Below, piece by piece: positions 60,554-64,000 of a stretch of DNA of 64,000 bases (within the stretch, counting starts at the first letter, position 1; each line of letters starts with the position of its first letter). Source of the stretch: Cannabis sativa. Lineage: Eukaryota > Streptophyta > Magnoliopsida > Rosales > Cannabaceae. The stretch is from positions 9,545,850-9,609,849 of the forward strand of contig NC_083602.1 of NCBI RefSeq assembly GCF_029168945.1, written 5' to 3'. The translations under genes were made by a program, and so were the position numbers. The notes under the pieces were generated by a model. It searched no databases and had not been told where the DNA came from. It saw nothing but the letters and a program-made list of their open reading frames with translations.

Positions 60554-60944
60554 ACACTTCAAAGACGAAGGGAGTTCGGGCTTGAAGGTGTTTCAAGAAT
60601 TCAGATTCATAAAGTGGATTACAAAGGATTGCGGCAATACTTTAGAGGGAGTCTAAACTTGTTTAAGTCAATTGTCTTTGTAATTTTGATACTTTATTAA
60701 TTGATTTCATTCTCTGGGCGTGGCCCCGTGGACTAGTAGTGTTCGGGAGAACACTGATACCACGTATAAATCTCTTCTGTCGAGTTATTTATTTTTCTGC
60801 AAATATTTTATATTCTGCCTGTTCTGTTTTGTCACTGCAAAACTGGTTTCTGCAGTAACAGAATTACTTTCTGTTTCTACAGAGACATACAGTTTTATAT
60901 TTTCTTATATATAATTGACATTTGCAAAAACACGGTTTTTCAAT

Positions 60945-60958
60945 TGGTATCAGAGCGG
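60945..60958 (+). other. Primer-binding site, tRNA-Met type
   Basis: TGGTATCAGAGCGG, two bases after the LTR end, the standard Copia initiator-tRNA-Met site. Confidence 0.92.
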
Positions 60959-61002
60959 GACACTAAAATCTTAGTGTGGTCCTATAACGTTTTTGTGTTA
61001 AA

Positions 61003-64000
61003 ATGTCATTTTTTGCACAAGAAAGATCTATTTCTAGACCACCGTTGCTTAATGATTCTAACTATCCTTTTTGGAAAGTTAGAATGAGGGCTTTCATCAA
61101 ATCTCAAGATGAGAAAGCTTGGAGGATGGTTCTATCAGGTTGGTCTCTTCCAGTTGAGACAGATTGTTCAGGTAATACTACTATAAAATCTGAACTGGAA
61201 TGGTCTACTGAAGATGATAAAATTTCTGCCTACAATAGCAAAGCTTTGCATGCTATATTTAATGGTGTAGGTGAAGGTTATATTAAACTTATATCATCTT
61301 GTGTTTCTTCCAAGGAAGCTTGGGAGATTCTTCAAACTCAGTTTGAAGGAACTTCTGATGTTAAGTGCTCTAGATTTATTATGCTTCAAACTAAATTTGA
61401 TGAGCTTAGGATGTCAGATAATGAAACTTTAACTGAATTCTATGAAAAATTATCTGATATTGCGAATTGCTCTTGGTGAATAGGCATGGCAAAAAGATCC
61501 ATTCATTCGGATCGGATCAGTGATCCGATCCAACGGATCATTACTGATCCGTAACATTCGGATAGTTATTGGATCTTGGATCAGATCCGACCCGCCCCGC
61601 TTAATTTTTTTACGGACCGGATCTGACCCGATCTGTTTTAAATATATATATTTTTTTTAAAAAAAATTTACTTTGTAATATATTTTTTTTAAGGTGTAAG
61701 GCCAGTTTTATACCACCATTAGACATATATGATCTCCCATAGACCACATTATATATTATTATTTTAATTAATTACTCTCTCAACTTAATTCTTATATATA
61801 TGCGTACATATATATATATATATAAAAATAAAAATATATATGCATACTGGCCACTCTATATTTTAATTATTTGATTATAATAATTATTATTATTTGTAAA
61901 ATTCCCTACCTTCTTCTTTAAGAAAAATCTTAAATATAAGGTTATAATAAGAAAGTAAAGTAACAAATGTTATACACAATAGATCGATTTATGTATAGGC
62001 ACTATTTAATTTGTACAATAATTCACACTTTTATATTATAGCACTTTTATATATGTATGCAACAATAATTTATATTTAATATAAACATATTATTAATTAA
62101 TAAGAATAATATTTAATTTTTGTTTATCAAATAAAAATACTAATTAATTAAATATTATAATAATGAGTAATTAATACTATTATTTGACTCTTAAATATTT
62201 GATTATTTAAGGGCATTTGCTAATATTTTTATTTATTTTTATTTTTTAATCATAAAAATAAAAGTATTTTTTTGTTTTTAAAAAATATGTGTTCTATAAC
62301 CATTTTTTTTTTTAATTTTAAAGATTGATAAGAAAAATATCACTACAAAAAATCTTATTTTTAATCACAACAAAATTTGTGACTAAAAGTAAAAATATTG
62401 TAACTAATTATAAATCATCATTCTTATGTTGTGACTAAAATAGGTCCATCACTAAAAGTATTAGTTACAAAAATTACAATTTGTTGTGACCCAGTATAAA
62501 AAATCTTACTTTTATTATTAACATATTTATTTTCTTGTAGGAGCCGTACACAGTAAACCTTGAAGACTAGAAGAACAGCATATAAAAAGTTTATAGTTAA
62601 TTTCATGTATTTTTTTAGAGGAGATTTATTTCATGTAATCATCATACTACATTATTATTGATGATTATATTAGTGGAATTTCTAAAATTTGGTAAATTAA
62701 TTTTTCAATAGTAAAATTACATTTTTATGTGATAAGAATTTGATATATTTTTTTTTATTGATTTTGACAAATAAAATAAAAAATATATAAGGAAAAAATA
62801 ATGCATTATTAGTTCTTAAACAAATAAATTTTGGAAAAAAAATATAAATTTAGATATAAAATATATATATTTTTTTTTTTTTAAAAAAAGTTGGGTCGGA
62901 TCAGATTCGATCCGTATAAGGCGGGTCGGATCAGATCCGATCCGAGTATCTGATCCAGCGGGGCGGGGCGGGGCGGGGCAGATCCGTATATGATCTGGAT
63001 CAGGTTGGATCAGAGTCGGATCAGATCCGACCCGCCCCATTGACATTCCTATTGGTGAAAAACTTGATGATTCTGTTCTTGTGAGAAAAATTGTTAGAGT
63101 TCTTCCAGAGAGGTTCGATACTAAACTTTTGGCGATGGAGGAAGCTAAAGATTTTAGCACAATGAAGGTAGAAGAATTAATGGGTTCCTTACGTACTTTT
63201 GAACTAAATCAATAGATTAAACAAAAGGATAAACCCAAATCCATTGCTGATAAAGGTAAAAGTATCGCTTTGAAAGGTGCTGATAATGAAAATTCTGATA
63301 GTGAATGTGATGATGAGATTGCTTTATTAACAAAGAATTTTCAAAAATATATGAAAAAGATGAGAAATAAAAAGAATATCTCGAAATTTTCAAAGGGTAA
63401 TACTCTTATTAAACCATCAATTTCTAACAAAAAGGGAATTAAGTGCAGGGAATGTGAAGGTTTTGGGCATATTCAATATGAGTGCGCAAACACTTTGAAA
63501 AAGAATAAGAAAAGTTTCAATGTCACTTGGAGTGATGATGAAACCGACAGTGATGAAGATAATTCTGAGAATGTTGCCCTAACTTCTGTTATGACTAATG
63601 TGTTGTGTGATTCACAGGTGAAAACTAGATTGGTATGTTTGAATAATACCACTAAACAAGAAGAATCAGATTCTGATGATTTTGAGATCTGTGAAGAGTC
63701 TCTTGCTGAATCATACAAAGTCATGTATGAAAAATGGATTCAGGTTACTTCTGAAAATAGAGAGTTGAATAAATTGAATAAAAAATTGTCTCATCAAATT
63801 GACTTGTGTGAATTAAAAATAAAAGAGTATGAGACAGATTTTTGTGCTAAAGATGAAAAAATCACTCTCTTAAAGAAGGAAATTGAAAATTTTAAGAAAA
63901 ATGTTCAAATGCTTAATCCTGGATCTTCTATTTTTGAAAAAGCTCAGAATGCAGGTCAAAGAGGTTTTGCTGGCATTGGATCGAATGGTATGGAAAGTTC
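61003..64000 (+). pseudogene. SIRE-type Copia gag (interrupted, runs off the window)
   Basis: Begins MSFFAQERSISRPPLLND and shows the gag block WKVRMRAFI...AWEILQTQFEGT. It is cut by a hAT element at 61481-63051 and resumes with GEKLDDSVLVRKIVRVLPERF, an acidic linker, a CCHC knuckle CRECEGFGHIQYEC near 63442-63483 and a long coiled-coil-like tail. Lesions: the insertion itself, a small deletion just before it that shifts frame, and TAG at 63213-63215. The gag typically forms the particle and binds element RNA. Pol should follow beyond 64000. Confidence 0.88.
61473..63059. mobile_element. Non-autonomous hAT element with 8-bp duplication TTGGTGAA
   Basis: 1,571-bp element at 61481-63051, ends TAGGCATGGCAA and TTGACATTCCTA (imperfect inverted repeat, 10 of 12), flanked by TTGGTGAA at 61473-61480 and 63052-63059. 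Dense GGATC/GATCC motifs fill the outer 130-160 bp on both sides; the core is AT-rich and codes for nothing. It has no transposase. Confidence 0.93.

Larger units (their letters stand above)
59792..60942 (+). mobile_element. 5' LTR of a SIRE-type Copia
   Basis: TGTAAAGTCC (59792) to GGTTTTTCA (60942), 1,151 bp, followed by a tRNA-Met primer site and gag. It carries a TATA box at 60256 and, downstream of it, a 53-bp tandem repeat and several hairpins. Confidence 0.85.

Noticed and set aside
60421..60560. CRISPR-like array from repeated units in the SIRE LTR
   Set aside because: Only two adjacent units without spacers, in a plant retrotransposon LTR.
61499..63040. Clustered GATC sites as a bacterial-type Dam or replication-origin signal
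   Set aside because: The context is a plant hAT element with 8-bp target duplication; the clusters are subterminal repeats.

Overview
The window looks like a gene-poor, retrotransposon-rich stretch of nuclear DNA from a flowering plant, most likely a eudicot. The reasons are GT-AG introns, a plant-type pectate lyase, a plant exosome subunit, and Copia, Gypsy, LINE, hAT and MITE elements with plant hallmarks such as tRNA-Met and tRNA-Asp primer sites. I cannot name the species from sequence alone.

Only two host genes look intact, both on the minus strand. At 2978-4449 a three-exon gene encodes a secreted pectate lyase of the pollen Amb a 1/Cry j 1 type (376 aa). At 23781-25951 a six-exon gene encodes the exosome cap subunit CSL4 (196 aa); every splice site and phase closes. 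A partial copy of CSL4 (exons 2-3 and their introns) lies at 28086-29428 and carries a later Tourist-like MITE.

The rest is mostly nested mobile DNA. 1-1796: end of a long LTR, here called the Angela-like family. 5112-5359: small Copia LTR with primer site. 5698-13317: 3' end and 3' LTR of an Angela-like Copia, split by a nearly intact L1-type LINE (6207-11845, 16-bp target duplication). 14058-22105: complete short-LTR Copia (Ale/Retrofit type) on the minus strand, with target duplication CTATA and two solo LTRs nested in its gag-pol frame. 22440-23160: probable DNA element. 26225-27190: plus-strand LINE remnant. 29429-33061: 5'-truncated minus-strand LINE. 33062-36873: two Angela-like LTRs in opposite orientation.

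From 34943 to about 54972 lies what I read as one decayed Gypsy element of the Tat lineage: pol with two RNase H domains, an antisense extra ORF and a 3' LTR. It was later split by an Angela-like solo LTR, a 3'-deleted Athila-type Gypsy (40335 to about 47527) and a 2.06-kb chromovirus-like solo LTR (52547-54607). 55818-58900 is the 3' part of a minus-strand chromodomain Gypsy. 58902-59791 is the end of an Angela-like Copia. From 59792 to the window edge a SIRE-type Copia begins inside that LTR; its gag is interrupted by a 1.57-kb hAT element.

Most transposon frames carry few lesions, mainly single nonsense changes of the C-to-T kind, and many insertions keep exact target duplications, so the order of events can be read. 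The most unusual items are five perfect hairpins with the same GGGA/GGGAG loop in the predicted leader RNA of the SIRE element, five GCCGCGGC palindromes in a nested solo LTR, the antisense gene of the Tat element, and the CSL4 duplication whose paralogue preserves the empty site of the MITE.
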